Source of the DNA: Camillea tinctor
Taxonomy: Eukaryota; Ascomycota; Sordariomycetes; Xylariales; Xylariaceae
Length of the DNA: 64,000 nt
Reading direction: 5' to 3'
NCBI GenBank assembly: GCA_022578605.1
Contig: MU394093.1
Span: 124,001-188,000 of the forward strand
Shown: piece by piece, positions 24,715-37,126 of the stretch
Position numbering within the stretch: the stretch's first letter is position 1
Layout: each line of letters begins with the position of its first letter
Translations under genes and position numbers: made by a program
The notes under the pieces: generated by a model
What the model saw: only the letters and a program-made list of their open reading frames with translations
The model's database searches: none
Told to the model about the DNA's origin: nothing

Positions 24715-25813
24715 ATGGCAAGCCTACTTCCGCTCAAGAACAAGATAATATGCATCACGGGAGCAGCCCAGGGTATCGGTCAGGGCATCGCGCGGTACGC
24801 TGCTGCACGGGGTGCCCACCTCTCTCTCGCCGACATCTCGGATGCTAAGCTCAAGGCTACGGCTAGGAGCCTATCCGAGGCCGCCTCTCCGGGCTTCCGG
24901 GTGTTCACGCGGCAACTAGATATCGCCGACCCTGTCGCCGTCGAGAAGTGGGTGACTGCCACGAAGAGCGAGTTCGGGCGGATCGACGGGTGTGTGAACA
25001 ATGCGGGTACGTAGCTAACTATCTTATATATATATACATACTATTTCCTGTTACCCTTTCCCTGCTCCCTCTCCTCATCCTATCGAGAGTTATTGCTATG
25101 GAGGTAGCACGGATGGGGAGTTGGACAAAGGAAAAAAAGAAAAAGAAAAAAGAAGAAGAAACCGAAAAAGAATAAAAATCACTAAAAAGCCCGTCCCTAC
25201 GTAGGCATCTTCGGCACCGAACCCGTGTCCCTATCCGAGACGAGCTTCGAGGACTGGTCGCGCACTATCGCCGTCAATCTGACAGGCACTTTCAACTGCC
25301 TCAAGCACCAGCTGCGCGCCGTTGAGGACGGCGCCAGTATCGTCAACATGTCCAGCGTTGCCGGCCTGTACGGCGCCCCCATCTTCACTGCCTATAGCGT
25401 GTCTAAGCACGGCATCATCGGTCTCACGCGCTGTGCTGCCGTGCAGAACGCCGCGAGGCGGATTAGGGTTAATGCTGTTTGTCCGTACGTTTCATCTCTC
25501 TCTGTCTCCTTTGTCGCTCTCCTTCCTATTCGGTTTTGTGATGGTGGAAGAGGAGGAATGGTTTGGTGGGGAAAAGAAAATAAAAGGACCTAAACTGATT
25601 ATGATCTACTATAGTTCTTTCGTGGATACTCCGATGCTCGCTGACTCGCAGGAGAAGTCCGGTGGCCTGCAGATAGATACCATACCGCAACTGTTTGGGA
25701 GACTCGCTACGCTGGATGATGTCGCCGGGCTAGTGGGATACTTGCTAGGTGACGAGAGCAAGTTTGTCACGAACTCGATATACCAAATTGATGGCGGGTT
25801 TAAGTCGTTCTAA
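24715..25813 (+). CDS. Short-chain dehydrogenase/reductase
   Basis: A 256-residue classical SDR from three exons (24715-25006, 25205-25484, 25615-25813). It shows the cofactor motif TGAAQGIG (15-22), the structural NNAG (95-98), the active-site Asn in AVNLTG (122), Ser in NMSS (147-148), and Tyr161-X3-Lys165 in AYSVSK. The C-terminal IYQIDGGFKSF matches the usual end of the family. An Asp follows the second beta strand (LADIS), which usually indicates preference for NAD(H). It oxidises or reduces an alcohol/ketone pair, with substrate unknown. It is divergent from the FAD monooxygenase and convergent with the MFS transporter (282 bp between stops), so the three genes form a compact 5.8-kb group. 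It is probably cytosolic. Confidence 0.9.
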
Positions 25814-26095
25814 ATATAGGGGTTGGGGGGTTGGGAGAAGTACGAATGCAAAAGGGGTATGACTACCTATGATCCGAAGTTATGATACGTAGTGTATGCA
25901 CATGATCAAGAGTGTGTAATTATGTTACTGATGAGTTATATTCGAGCTATCAGATAAAAACTAACCCAGAAGATTTAACTAGAAGATTCTGCACACTATA
26001 TACCCCGTGTATGTTGCTTAAAGGAAGGTCTTGAAGTCGTTTCCCATTCGTTTCTCATTACTTTCACCTAGCCTCTGTTTCTTCAATTTTTCGTA

Positions 26096-27959
26096 TCATT
26101 TCTCTGTAGTTGGTGACAAGGCCTCCTCTGCTATCTGTTCTGGTGGTGTGGCGGCTTCTTTCGCCGGGTGGTCATCCTTCCGAATGTTCCAGCCCCCGTG
26201 CCAGCCTATCCACCCTGTTTCTCTTGGACCTCTTATGATCCCGATGATGATGGCAGTCCCGATGAAAGCTATATTACAGCTTCCGCTCCATACCCATCCT
26301 CCCTGGGCGTACAGCCGGTTGCCCACAGCGGTTCCTGTGAGTTGTCCCGCGAAACTGAATACCATGTAAGCCGTATTGATCCTATTCCGCGCCTTAGGAT
26401 CCAAGTTGTATATGTTGCTCCGGTTGGCCGTGTGCGCAAAGTTAGCACCGGAATCGGCCAGGATAGCCTGGATGATAGGCCCCCCGACAGTGAAGCTGCC
26501 GATGAACGTACTGATGACGATACCGACAACCATAACCGAGAGGCCTAGGACAACCGAGAACAGGAATACGAACCTGTCCGTGACCAGCCGTGACCACACC
26601 GGGACCAGCGTGACGACGGTGATGCCGATGAACGCGAACAGCCCTATTTGCAGGGAAGAGTAATTGAACGGCGGCGAAGCCAGCAGGAAAGTGAGCGTAG
26701 TCCAGAACGACGTGAAGCACGCGCTCAGCAGGAATCCAATGGCGCAGGCCTGGGCGAGAAGCGGCTCGTGCACAACCATGACGGCCATCTCCCAGAGGCC
26801 GCGGAAGTAGTTGAGGCCCTTGTTCTTGACTGGGTAGTCGGACAGGACGCAGAAAAGCAGGGCGAACGTCAGGTACTGCGCGCCGAGTGCAAACCAGTAG
26901 ATGTTCCTCCATGATGTGTAGTTGGCCACGATGCCGCTCAGCACACGCGCGATGAGTAGACCTAGCGCTAGACCCGACACTACGATGGAGAGCGAACTGG
27001 CGCGCTTGTTGGGCGGCACGAGGTCCCCGACGAGTGGCAGCATCAGCTGTGGCGTCACAGTCCTATATCGACTGAGTTAGCACAGGACGACTATCTGGTT
27101 ATACGTTTTTGACATGACCTACCCGACACCGCACAAGTAGGATATGGCGAGGAAGGTGTTGAAGTTATTCGTAAGGCATAGCCCTATCCACTAATATCAT
27201 AAATTGTTCTGTTAGCTATTGCATATAGCTATAGGGAGGTCTATATAGGTTATATAAGTGTGTGTGCGTGTATAGCGGTCCTTACCATGGTAGCCGTTGC
27301 AAATATGAGACATAAGATCAGCGCTCTCCGCCGAACCATGTCGGCCAGGGGACAAATGAGAAGCAGACCAGTAGCGTAGCCAGCCTGTGAGAGCGCTGCT
27401 ACGGTCGACGAGCGCTCGTAGCTCACATTGAAGTCCTCGGCGATGATATTGAGGATGGGCTGGGGATAGTACAGATTGGCTATCGTAAAGGTTGTGCTCT
27501 GAGAGATGGTGGTCAGCATCTTGTATCGGCTTGGAGGGGGGGAACAAGGACGGGAAGGGAAATGCTCACGAAGCCAAGGAGAATGTTCATAGACAGCGTG
27601 AAGTCAGGGGGGTTCTCAGGATCGTAACGACACCGCCGTGGCATCCAATGAAGCATGCTTAGAATCTTCGCCATGGCCCCTGGCGTACTGGGCTGATTAT
27701 CCCCTTCGTAGCTGAAATTCTCTGTCGTTTCGTTGACTTGGCCTGGGGCTGACTTCTGCTCATCCTCGCTACCACCGGACTCGGGAAGGGGAACCTGGAC
27801 CTGGCTTTGACTTGTATGGTTCCTTATACTTGCGGTTGTTAATGGCTGGGGTTGGAGACTTGTTTCGCTTTCACCCTCACCCTCATCCTTACCCTCACTC
27901 TCATGATATTGGGGGATAATACTGTCACCCTGGCGGCTATGAGACCTGCGCATTTTCAT
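26096..27959 (-). CDS. MFS transporter, DHA1-like with long N-terminal tail
   Basis: A 545-residue major facilitator from four exons (27959-27570, 27498-27286, 27190-27123, 27062-26096), all phases consistent. Residues 1-125 are hydrophilic (Gln, Glu, Ser) and probably cytosolic. The membrane part begins at FTLSMNILLGF and contains ANLYYPQPILNIIAEDF in the first helix-loop, the QAGYATGLLLICPLAD block, the loop 2-3 signature DMVRRR, and LVGDLVPPNKRASSLSIVVSGLALG, typical of the drug:H+ antiporter-1 type that resembles bacterial YnfM/YgaY-like carriers. About twelve helices are expected at the plasma or vacuolar membrane. As neighbour of a monooxygenase and an SDR it may export or import their substrate or product (inferred). 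A CGG-containing inverted repeat lies 306-337 bp upstream of its start. Confidence 0.88.
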
Positions 27960-30900
27960 GGGGAAGATCTGTCCTCGATAAAGTTAACTCGCATATATAT
28001 GCTTATTTTTCTCCTTTTTCCTTCTTTTCTTTTTACTTCTTGTTTTTTACCACCCCATGCACAGTATCTGACCTCACCTACTAGTAAAGCACAATGTTTG
28101 ACGCTCAAGCTATCTTTTGTCAACTCTTAAGTGGTAAAAATCTTTCTACAGCGAGAAGGAAAAGTCAAAGTTGGGCGGCTGACTGTACTCTATATCTAAG
28201 TAGCAGGTATTCAATTCCTCCAACTGTCCCGTTTTGCCAATATGACATCTATAATGTAGCGGGTCTTCGGCATTTACTAAAAGTCGGATGCCGAAGCGTG
28301 CATCCGTCGTGGGTTTTCCCTTATTGACAGGAGACTAATTGATAAAGCGTTGGAGTGATTGCATATGTCAACTCGCTGCCAATCAACTGCCAGGGCTTAC
28401 AAGAGGATCTGAGATATTATTATCATTGGACCCGTAAGTCGGAACCCGAAGACACTCGGGGTGGTGTTGTTACGGCTTACCGCCAAGCAGAATCGGATCG
28501 GGGAGTCAATACCAAGCTGGCCAAGAAGACAACCCTAAGTTGTCTAGATTCCACTATACTTACACAATTACATGTGAGAAATACTTAAAGAGATGGTCTG
28601 GAACATTTTTTTTATAAAGGCTGTGGAACAGTTTAACCAGTAGTGATAGTTTTCCATGTTTCTTTACTTTTGATTTGAGGTAATGATTCATTCATTACTA
28701 TGCCATACGCATTTACATTCATTATTCTAGTTGAAAGCTAATTGAATATCTATTTACCTAGGTGAGATATCTATCGCAATTATTGGATCAGAAATTGAAA
28801 TCTTTGAAGTTCAACCGTGGCGTACTAGTCGAGAAAGCAGAACAATGGCTCCAATGGGAATGAATCGAGTCAAACTGTCGAAAACCTCTCCCTGACCACT
28901 TGTTAATCACACGTAAAATATCACGAGGGATCTAGCAAGAGTTAAGGTAATCATGTTGATACTGTTGTACGAGGATCTAGAACTACGACTACTTACAATA
29001 CCGTTACATATACATAAAAAGATTCTCTTGGCTACATGTATATTATGATCCATCACCTCTGGCACAAGGTTTCATCGGTTAAAAGGGGAGAGGGAGAGAG
29101 ATAGAAGTCTACAAACTATAGATCGCTATTTTACTCACGGCTTACTCGGTTTGTCAAACCGAGATAGGTTATATGATTGACGTAGTAATAATGATCATGG
29201 GTTAAAGGTATATAAGAAATTAAGTAAGGACTCGAACGCTGGCACATATCCAGAGCATATGAGTCACAGCCGTTGTATGTAACTCTAGACAGATGTTCAT
29301 CTCTTGAAACAAATTCAACAAGATAGATTTTAGCTTGCACCTGTATATACTAAGCCTCACCTACTCTTAAAACGTGGCTCTCACACTGGAAAGATTGTGG
29401 GGCTCTACGTTGGATGTATGCATTATATAATACTATTGACACATTTAGAACGAGGCGGAGCATATGATGACAAGTAGATTTGGGATTTTGGTTCCTAGTT
29501 CTAGAATTATGAAAGAGTAGGATGGAGTAGGTGAAAGATAAGCGCATAGGTACCTAGGTAGACACCTAGGTGATGATAATAAGTAGAATATCTCCACGCT
29601 GTCTCGTAAGACACAAGGGATATCAGTTGTTAGACAATAGGAGTTATGCTATATGTATTATTTAAGGAGATTACAATAACTGGGTGATTTATATATTTTT
29701 GTTGTCCAGCATACCTTGATATGGATATCAAGGGTTTGTGGCTGGGAGAATCAGAGAATACAAAGGTCCTCAAAAACAACAAAGATAATATAACAAATTT
29801 ACAAAGATACAACTATCTTAAGCAATGAAACAAAGGCTATTCTAAAAATTTAAGTATATAACGATTCTCAGACGGATTCATCCATGAGTTTAAACCTCTA
29901 AATTATCAACACAACATACACGACAATACGAGTTACGAAAGTGATATACAATACAAAGCAAAACATCATATACAAATCATATATACACCAAAAATGGATT
30001 GGTACGGGCCATCTACAAGTGGTGGTAGGGTTGACTGGGGCAATTGCTCGGTTATGTAAAGTCACAAGAGACGAGCTTAGAGAATAGGGGGTAATGACGA
30101 GATGGTAGTTCAGGACGCAGCGTTTCGGTAGAAACACATGTCCTCTTTACTAAGATCTTGACCCGAACGTATGATATTAATTCGTGTGAGCCTTCTTCCA
30201 TATATTGTTTCAATGAGATCCCTAATATATTATCATTAACATTATGAAATAGGGGTAATTTCCATTACTGAAATGTAACTACCTATCTTACCCACCAATT
30301 TTGGAACCGAAAAATATTATACAAGTGCTTCTATAAGAAACTCTGAGTACAAATGACTCGCAAGAATCATGTGTTCAGATAATTTTTTTGGTAGCCTTAA
30401 AAAGGAATATGAACAAGGGTTTGCTTTCAAGTTTGAAGACTTCTAAAATGATACATGAAGTTGAGAGCTGCTGAGTGGATTGGAATAGGTGACATTTCGA
30501 GAACTACGTTTCCACTATACCACAACACTGGCATTATGGCTGCGAATATATCAGCGACAGGTATATTCAATATTCTTACGTTATTCTCTCGAGACGGTTA
30601 GTCCATATAGTTGAAAAATAGAAACTTACCATAACTCTTTCTCTCCTATTTTGAAAACAATATACCAAGACTGCCAAGTGAACTTTTCTACATCCGACTG
30701 GCTATCTATGCAGCAGACGGCCCCTTTTCTTATATAAAAAGAAAAGAGGACGTATATATAATGGTAGACGTGTGTGATCTAAGTCTTGGCTTTGGAAAAT
30801 GATTTAACCAATGATATAATGTAACCGTTTGTGCTAGCTTAAGGATGTAGGTAGTGCAAATTGCCAAGGCGAGTGAACGTTTAAATATCACCGAAATCTT

Positions 30901-32074
30901 TTCTTATGTTCCATACATATAGCTTTCGCGAGTGGGGGATAAAGGGGGGGGTATACGATGGCTAGCTGATATATGCCTTATCTAGTAGTTTATTTGCGGA
31001 GCTGTCGCCTACTTATAGCTAGACCTGTAATAGATGAAGAAGTAGGAGAAATTCGTATCGTCCACCGAGGAGACACAGCATATAAAAGAAATTCTGTATC
31101 CTATCGGCAGCCCTTATTACATGATCACCTACTCGACGTGGCTGACCTTCCTATTTCGATGAAAGCCTCTCTGGGACTAGTACGAATTTATCATCGGTGT
31201 CGGTATACCCCGACTACGGCAATTTGTTACCATAGCAAGCAGATTTGGGCATGTCGTATGGTATTGGGCAAATTGTAGAAGGCATTGCATACGTATTAGT
31301 GAGGCATGTTTCTTTTCTCTCCACTAGACTGGCTGACCGGCTTGCGTGTCTGGGGTCGGTGATAAGAGAATTACCTAGAATGAAGGAGGGGGCATGGGGG
31401 ATTTCTGGAGATCCGCTACGCTAGATTTCGGTACATCTCTTTATCTACCACTATAGCCTTGTCACCACCCTTGTCAAAAATGGGGTCAAAAACTGATTCA
31501 GACTTCATGTGTTTACCTATCTAGGTACAAAGCATATCTTGGGCTAGTTGTATTAGAACGCGCGGCGTTGATGTAGTCCCAAGTATAATACTCTAAGTTC
31601 ACCGGTGGGATGGGAAATCCCCAGTCTTTTTACATATATGCCTTCCGGGAATTTTCTGCATTAGCACATCGTGGGAACCCCCCTCCCTCCCCCCAAATAT
31701 AGCTGGACAGCTGGATGTCTGTGTGTAGAGATAAGCAACGAATAACCCCAACACCCCCTCTTATCATGGGGTTTGAAGAGTGTAACGGTCCTTACAAGGG
31801 AGTGTGTACTTGGCACGCTGATAGGTATTGCCATGCGGCATTCTGCCGATCGAAGGCTTATCTTCCTTCATCATCTCATTTACCTTACCTACATGCTTTG
31901 TGGCACTCGTGGAAAGTGGGGGGAGGGGAGGGAATAGCCGTCTATGATGGAACACCCACGGATCTAGATGAGGTTTAAAACCTTGAGGAGAATCTCCTCT
32001 TGCGTGCCCTCACTTTCAGCCTCCGTAGATAATGTCTTTCTAGATTTGTAACCTACCCATTCTCGTTTTGCATA
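27960..32074. other. AT-rich gene-poor stretch
   Basis: About 4 kb with no supportable gene. Frames of 60-100 codons at 30973-31278 and 31715-31978 have no domain and no splice partners. It contains the inverted repeat at 28265-28296 discussed as a regulatory site, a TACCTAGGTA palindrome at 29551, and AT-rich DNA between 28600 and 31000 that may include mutated transposon remnants, though none is identifiable by eye. Confidence 0.5.
28265..28296. promoter_or_regulatory. Inverted repeat with CGG-N3-CCG, upstream of MFS gene
   Basis: CTTCGGCAT and ATGCCGAAG form a perfect 9-bp inverted repeat around a 14-bp spacer. The right arm and spacer also contain CGGATGCCG. CGG triplets in inverted orientation are the classic target of fungal Zn2Cys6 regulators. 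It lies 306-337 bp upstream of the MFS start codon. A role in controlling that gene is inferred from position only. Confidence 0.35.
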
Positions 32075-34384
32075 ATGACACATGCCTCTGAAATCACGGT
32101 GCCACCACCGGCAGAGGTGGCGTTATCGGCATCTGAGAAGATCTCTTCCAGTCCGTCGGAGAAGGAGCAGAAAGTCAAAGAAGTCGAAACCAGTGACAAG
32201 GGAAGCGTTGAATTGGGCGTCGTTCAAGAAGATGTCGGTTAGTGCATAAATAGAACAACACATTATAAGAGAAAAGTGAAGAGGGTTCGAAAGAGGCAGA
32301 CATTAACGCATTTATAAATAGTATCGGAATTCACGGAGGAGCAGTACAAGAAGCTCAAGAGAAAAGCAGATAGATACCTGCTACCTCTCATGTGGCTGTG
32401 TTACGGCATACAGCAGACTGACAAGACGTCCATTGGGACACAGGCAACTTTTGGTCTTCGCGATGTAAGTCCCCATTACCTGTGTCGGCGAGGTGAGTTG
32501 TATCTAATATCACATTATTACATAGGATACCGGGTTGGTCGGACAGCAATATTCATGGCTCACTACGGTATTTTATTTAACTTATTTGGTCTTCGAGTTT
32601 CCATCAAATATCATTCTCCAGAGATATCTGATGGGCCGGACGTTATCATGCTATATGATATGCTGGGGTGTCATCGTCCTATGCGTGGGTTTTGCGCAGA
32701 ACTTCACGCAGCTTGTTACCTTACGTGCACTCCAAGGAATGTTCGAGGTAAGTCATAGACGATTTGTGTGCTGGTCGATAATTCTTGGTGGCTGAGCTTA
32801 GATGCAGTGCTGTATTTCCCCTGGGTTCATTCTCGTTATTGGATCGTGGTACACAACCCGGGAGCACGCCTCCCGTTCTCTCGTCTTCCAGAGTGCCAAT
32901 GCCGGATTCGGTGTCATTGCTAATCTGATACTCTACGGGATTGGAACGGTTCAGTTCCATCGAGGCCCTGAGTTTCAAGCGTGGAGATACATGTCCTATG
33001 TGAGTATAACTGCAGTTTAATATCTAGGTAGTCTGAAAGGCTTATGATGTTACATCTAGTTCCTTGGCGGCTTGACTATCCTCACCGGTTTCACATGTCT
33101 CTTCCTACTTGGCACACCCTCAGAGGTTCGCTGGTTGTCGCCTGAGGAGAGGAAGATAGCTAACACCCGGATTATGTCGAATAATACTGGACATGATAGG
33201 ACTGGTATCAAGAAGTGGAAGTGGAAGCAGGCGAGAGAATGCTTGATGGACCCTTGCGTATGTATTTGTGATTGCGTCTACGTCTGAGGCTTATAACTAA
33301 AGGCGGTGGTGTTAGTTTTGGCTCGCTGGAATCAATGCTTTCCTGAGCTCTGTACCTAATGGTGGCGTTACCACATTTGGTTCGATCATTAACACAACCT
33401 TCGGATTTTGTGAGTATCGAAAAGGAAAACAGCCTAAAATTTGAATCAGATTGGCTAATAGCTGTGTGTAGCTAACCTGCAAGTTATTCTTCTGGACATC
33501 CCCCGAAACGTCTTTTCTGTGTTGTACTTCGTCTTGATCGGCCTCGTCACAAGCAGGAAGAAGGATTTACGACTGTGAGTAGCTGTCTGAGATCTAAATT
33601 ATTATAAATGGAAAACAGAAGTAAAACATATAACTAACAATATCAACAGGTTTTTCATGATGTTTTCTGTCGTTCCCCCTTTCGTGGGTTTTATCCTGAT
33701 GTCCTTGCTGTCGAATGAACCCCAGTATAAGTGGACCAAATGGGGAGGGTAAGTTAACCCCTATTTCCAAGTGCAGGTCTGCATTGCCCCTTCCCGTGCA
33801 CTAATATAAGTATTCAAGTTATTTTATGACGGTGACCTCTGTGATAGGTCTTTTCCTAGCCTGGACACTAATTCCCTCTAACGTGGCTGGCCGGACAAAG
33901 CGTACTCTAACATCGTCCTTCACATTCGTCGGTTACTGTGTAGGAAACATGGTAGGATCTCAAATTTTCACCGCCAAAGATGCTGTAAGTTCATTCTATG
34001 GTAGATATTATTTAGTTTGAACAAGTTTATACTTACACCATTCATGTCAATCTAGCCGCGATATATTCCCGGAACTGTAGGCTGCGCAGTGTGCTACGGA
34101 ATTCAGTTCTTCTTAATTGTTGCTTGGAGGACTATTCTTTCGATGCGTAACAAGAGACGAGACAAGCAAATGCTAAATGATGGTCTCACCGAAGAGGATA
34201 GGACAGAGAGAGCTCGGACACTAGGCGAGCAGGATGCTACTGACTTTGAGAACCCCTATGTAAGTCAGAAGATCTCCCTTCCTCTTTCCTCTACTCCGAT
34301 AACCACCTCTTCTAGAAGTATTGGGAAAATTACCAAGAGAGTCTACTGACTACTGTGACCGCATAGTTTCGATATACGCTGTAG
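32075..34384 (+). CDS. MFS transporter, Dal5-like anion:cation symporter family
   Basis: A 533-residue transporter built from eleven exons: 32075-32237, 32322-32464, 32526-32747, 32808-32999, 33060-33257, 33316-33409, 33472-33574, 33650-33748, 33819-33984, 34056-34259 and 34367-34384. Each joins in frame, and the last exon encodes only FRYTL. Landmarks are DRYLLPLMWLCYGIQQTDKTSIG at helix 1, FEFPSNIILQRY, LRALQGMFECCISPGF (equivalent to the R-x-LQG-x-FE motif of the family), EVRWLSPEER in the central loop, IPSNVAGRTKR and AYC-like VGYCVGNMVG in the second half, and a C-terminal ENPYFRYTL. This family takes up allantoate, nicotinate, pantothenate, vitamins or small organic anions with protons at the plasma membrane. 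The exact substrate is unknown. Ten introns in 2.3 kb is dense for a filamentous ascomycete. It stands alone, with gene-poor DNA on both sides. Confidence 0.9.
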
Positions 34385-35415
34385 AAATAAACTCGCTAGC
34401 TATAAGATCAAGATGACGGTATGGGTTTATGTTCTCTCCGTGGTCACTATTAGTTGAAATACTTCGTTGAGAGCAATCACTAAATGTAGCTGAGAAACTG
34501 GGAAAACCTACCAGGAAGTATAAAGACTAAAATCAATTAAAAAGGCTTAGCTTAACTATTGGATAAACCATGCTCTATTGCTTCCCTTTATAAATGTTGG
34601 CCTGTGAACCTGAGTTAGCAAGCAATGCTGTCATAGCGATGAGCCAGAGAACTTCATGTTTGGATAAACTATAGTATAAATGTTGTTTGAGAGTCCGTTG
34701 AAGCCTTTCCCCCCTGATCCTTTACTTCCTGCGTATGTATGCGTCGACCTTAGCATTATTGTTGCTGTTATATATCGATACAATCCATTCTTGCAGTTTG
34801 TCAATTTAAAACAACAATGACCTTTAACTTTGAAGCATCGATATTCCCTATGCCTCTGGAATAGGTCGCAGTTTATTCGCATCTTTCAGTGTAGGCGAGG
34901 TTAGCTACCAGTACACATCGATCATGCAGGATGATAACCCCTGACTGGACCCTTAAGGATTGAAGGAATGCGATTTCAACAAGATTATGGTAGGAACACA
35001 GAGCTTATAACAAGGATTACTGCATTAGTCATTCAACATTGACGACTATCCAATATACGAATATAAATTGCGCCCGGCATAGTATGTGATGAGGCCGGAT
35101 TGACGGCTCGCGTACTTCCTTGCTTCCTCTTCCACCAGCAAAATGAATTCAAAAATAAAGCCCGCCTCCGCAGGCAGGCAGAAAATGCTTTTTATCCTTG
35201 CACCGAATGTGTCTACATTCCCACAGCGCTCGTGCTCGTTGTTTCGTACGAGGTTTAAGGGGAAAACGCAACAGAGGTATCTCGAAAATTCATTCCAAAC
35301 GTCCCAAAGTTCAAGTAACTTTCTTCTCGAAAAAAAAACGCCATTCCGTATATACGACCGACCCAGTTTAGTATCGTTACTCCGTGACACCTAAGCCCTA
35401 GCTAATGTCTAGCAT
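34385..35415. other. Intergenic between convergent genes
   Basis: About 1 kb of 3' flank for the Dal5-like transporter and the GH16 gene. The two longest frames overlap each other on opposite strands at 35046-35394 and lack domains. No gene is called. Confidence 0.5.
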
Positions 35416-36326
35416 CTATGAGGAATAGACGGCTACCCACTGTACCTCCATCATAGCTCCATAGCCATCCAAAGTAGCCTAGCGAAGATAATAATTAGTA
35501 TATGGGAAAAGGCTATAGTAAAAACTTGGATGCGTGAACTTACATCATTGGGTAGGCCGGGCCAGTCACCGCCCACGGCAACGTTGAGGATCATGTACAA
35601 GGGGCTGTGGGCCAAAACTGACCAGGTGGGTGCGTCGTTGATAGTAGCTCCGGTGAGAGTACTAAATGTGTTGCCATCCAACTGCCAGGTAATGGTTTGT
35701 GCTGTCCAGTCGTCGCTAGTGCGGTCGATCTTGACGGACCAGGTGTGAAAGCCGTCAGTAGGCATAGCGACGGGGGTTGCTCGTCCGAGAGGCTCAAGGC
35801 ACGGCCCACCGGTGGTGCTTCCGCAGTGAACTGTGCCGTAGCCAATGGGAAGACCATTGACCTGCTCAAAGATGTCGATCTCGCCAGCCTCTGGCCACTG
35901 GGTCCCGTGCCGCATGGCATCACCAAGAGCCCAGAAGGCGGGCCATACTCCTTGCTTGTTCGCGGCGGCGTTGCTACCGACGAGGATGCTGGCTGAGAGT
36001 GTCGTAATTTTACCGGGCTCTGGAGTCCAAGAACCCTTTGTCTCGATTCGACCCGATGTCCATACACCCGAGGCTGACTTCCGAGGGACGAACTGGATAG
36101 TACCACCACCACTGATTTGCAGGTTATTGTTCGAAGTCGTGTAAGACTGGACCTCATTGTTGGTATCGATAGCATCCATGATATTCCAGGTATCACCATT
36201 CGGGGACGAGCCCGCAGCACCTTCAAAGTCGTCAGACCAGACCAGTGACATGCCCTGGATGCTGGGAGGAGTGATGCCAGCAACTAGGCATGGCAAAAGT
36301 GAGAGAAGGGTGCTTTGGAAGAGCAT
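35416..36326 (-). CDS. Secreted GH16 endo-beta-1,3(4)-glucanase-like
   Basis: A 281-residue protein from two exons (36326-35544, 35478-35416). Residues 1-17 (MLFQSTLLSLLPCLVAG) form a signal peptide. The mature part has LVWSDDFEG, GRIETKG, GVWPAFWALGD, and the catalytic signature E149-I-D151-I-F-E154 (nucleophile and acid/base glutamates, assisted by the aspartate) within PEAGEIDIFEQVNG, followed by GTVHCG, DGFHTWSVKID and YMILNVAVGGDWPG. The short second exon supplies the closing beta strand MMEVQWVAVYSS. This is the pattern of fungal GH16 laminarinase/lichenase-type enzymes acting on beta-1,3 or mixed-linked glucans. There is no GPI signal and no extra carbohydrate-binding domain, so it is probably released into the medium. 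ATG 36326 directly precedes the signal peptide. The frame is open upstream as a leader artefact. Confidence 0.92.
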
Positions 36327-37126
36327 TGTGAAAGACAGTGTGGAGTTCTGTGAAAAGGAGAGGAATAAGACAAAAATCTGGTAACTGTAGAACCCTATGA
36401 TAGTTCTATACACACGTATAGGAGATCGAGGATAAGTCAAGATGAAGAGAATGAGGAGCCTGCTAGCAGGGAGTGGGACTGAAGCCTGTCTTGCAGGGGA
36501 GTTGGAGAATGTATATATATATATTTACTGAAAAGGAAAGACGAAGGTAAGTTGGGCCAAAGACTGGCAATGTAATGGTAAAGAAAAGAATGTGATATAG
36601 ACTAGACTAGCCAGGTGGGAGAAGAGAAAGTAAACTGGTTGGAGGCGGATGGAAGCAGTAGAATAAGCAGCACCTGCTTCGGGATGGTGGTGTACCTACC
36701 TTAGAGATATATATTAAGCCCTTCATCGACCCGCCGTCGCGTAAAGGAGGTATCGCCCTGGTCAGAGCCGGGGGGCTCCACTACATGACAAGTCCACCTA
36801 AGTAGTGTATAGATGAAAAAAGAACAGGGGGTCCACTATCCACCGCGCCGGTGGTGGTAGATACAAACTTGACAAGGAAGAAAGAGAGCATCGGGCCTAG
36901 CCACGCTCGAAGACCAACGAATTCCAGGCATGAGGCCATCCCAAAGCGGAAATGAATTGTGGAAGGTAAGGATGAAACTTCCGGGGGGTTGGTTTTGCTT
37001 ACTACCGTAAAATGGTGAAGAAGGATAAAATACCGCTGGCTGATGGCACTCTGCCGTCACATTGGGCGTCTGTCTGCCTCTTTAGGCGTGGTCTAAAAAT
37101 GTAGGGGGAGAAAGGGGAGAGAAAGA

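Noticed and set aside
30973..31278. 101-codon plus-strand frame
   Set aside because: Plausible composition but no domain, no codon bias like the real genes, and AT-rich surroundings.
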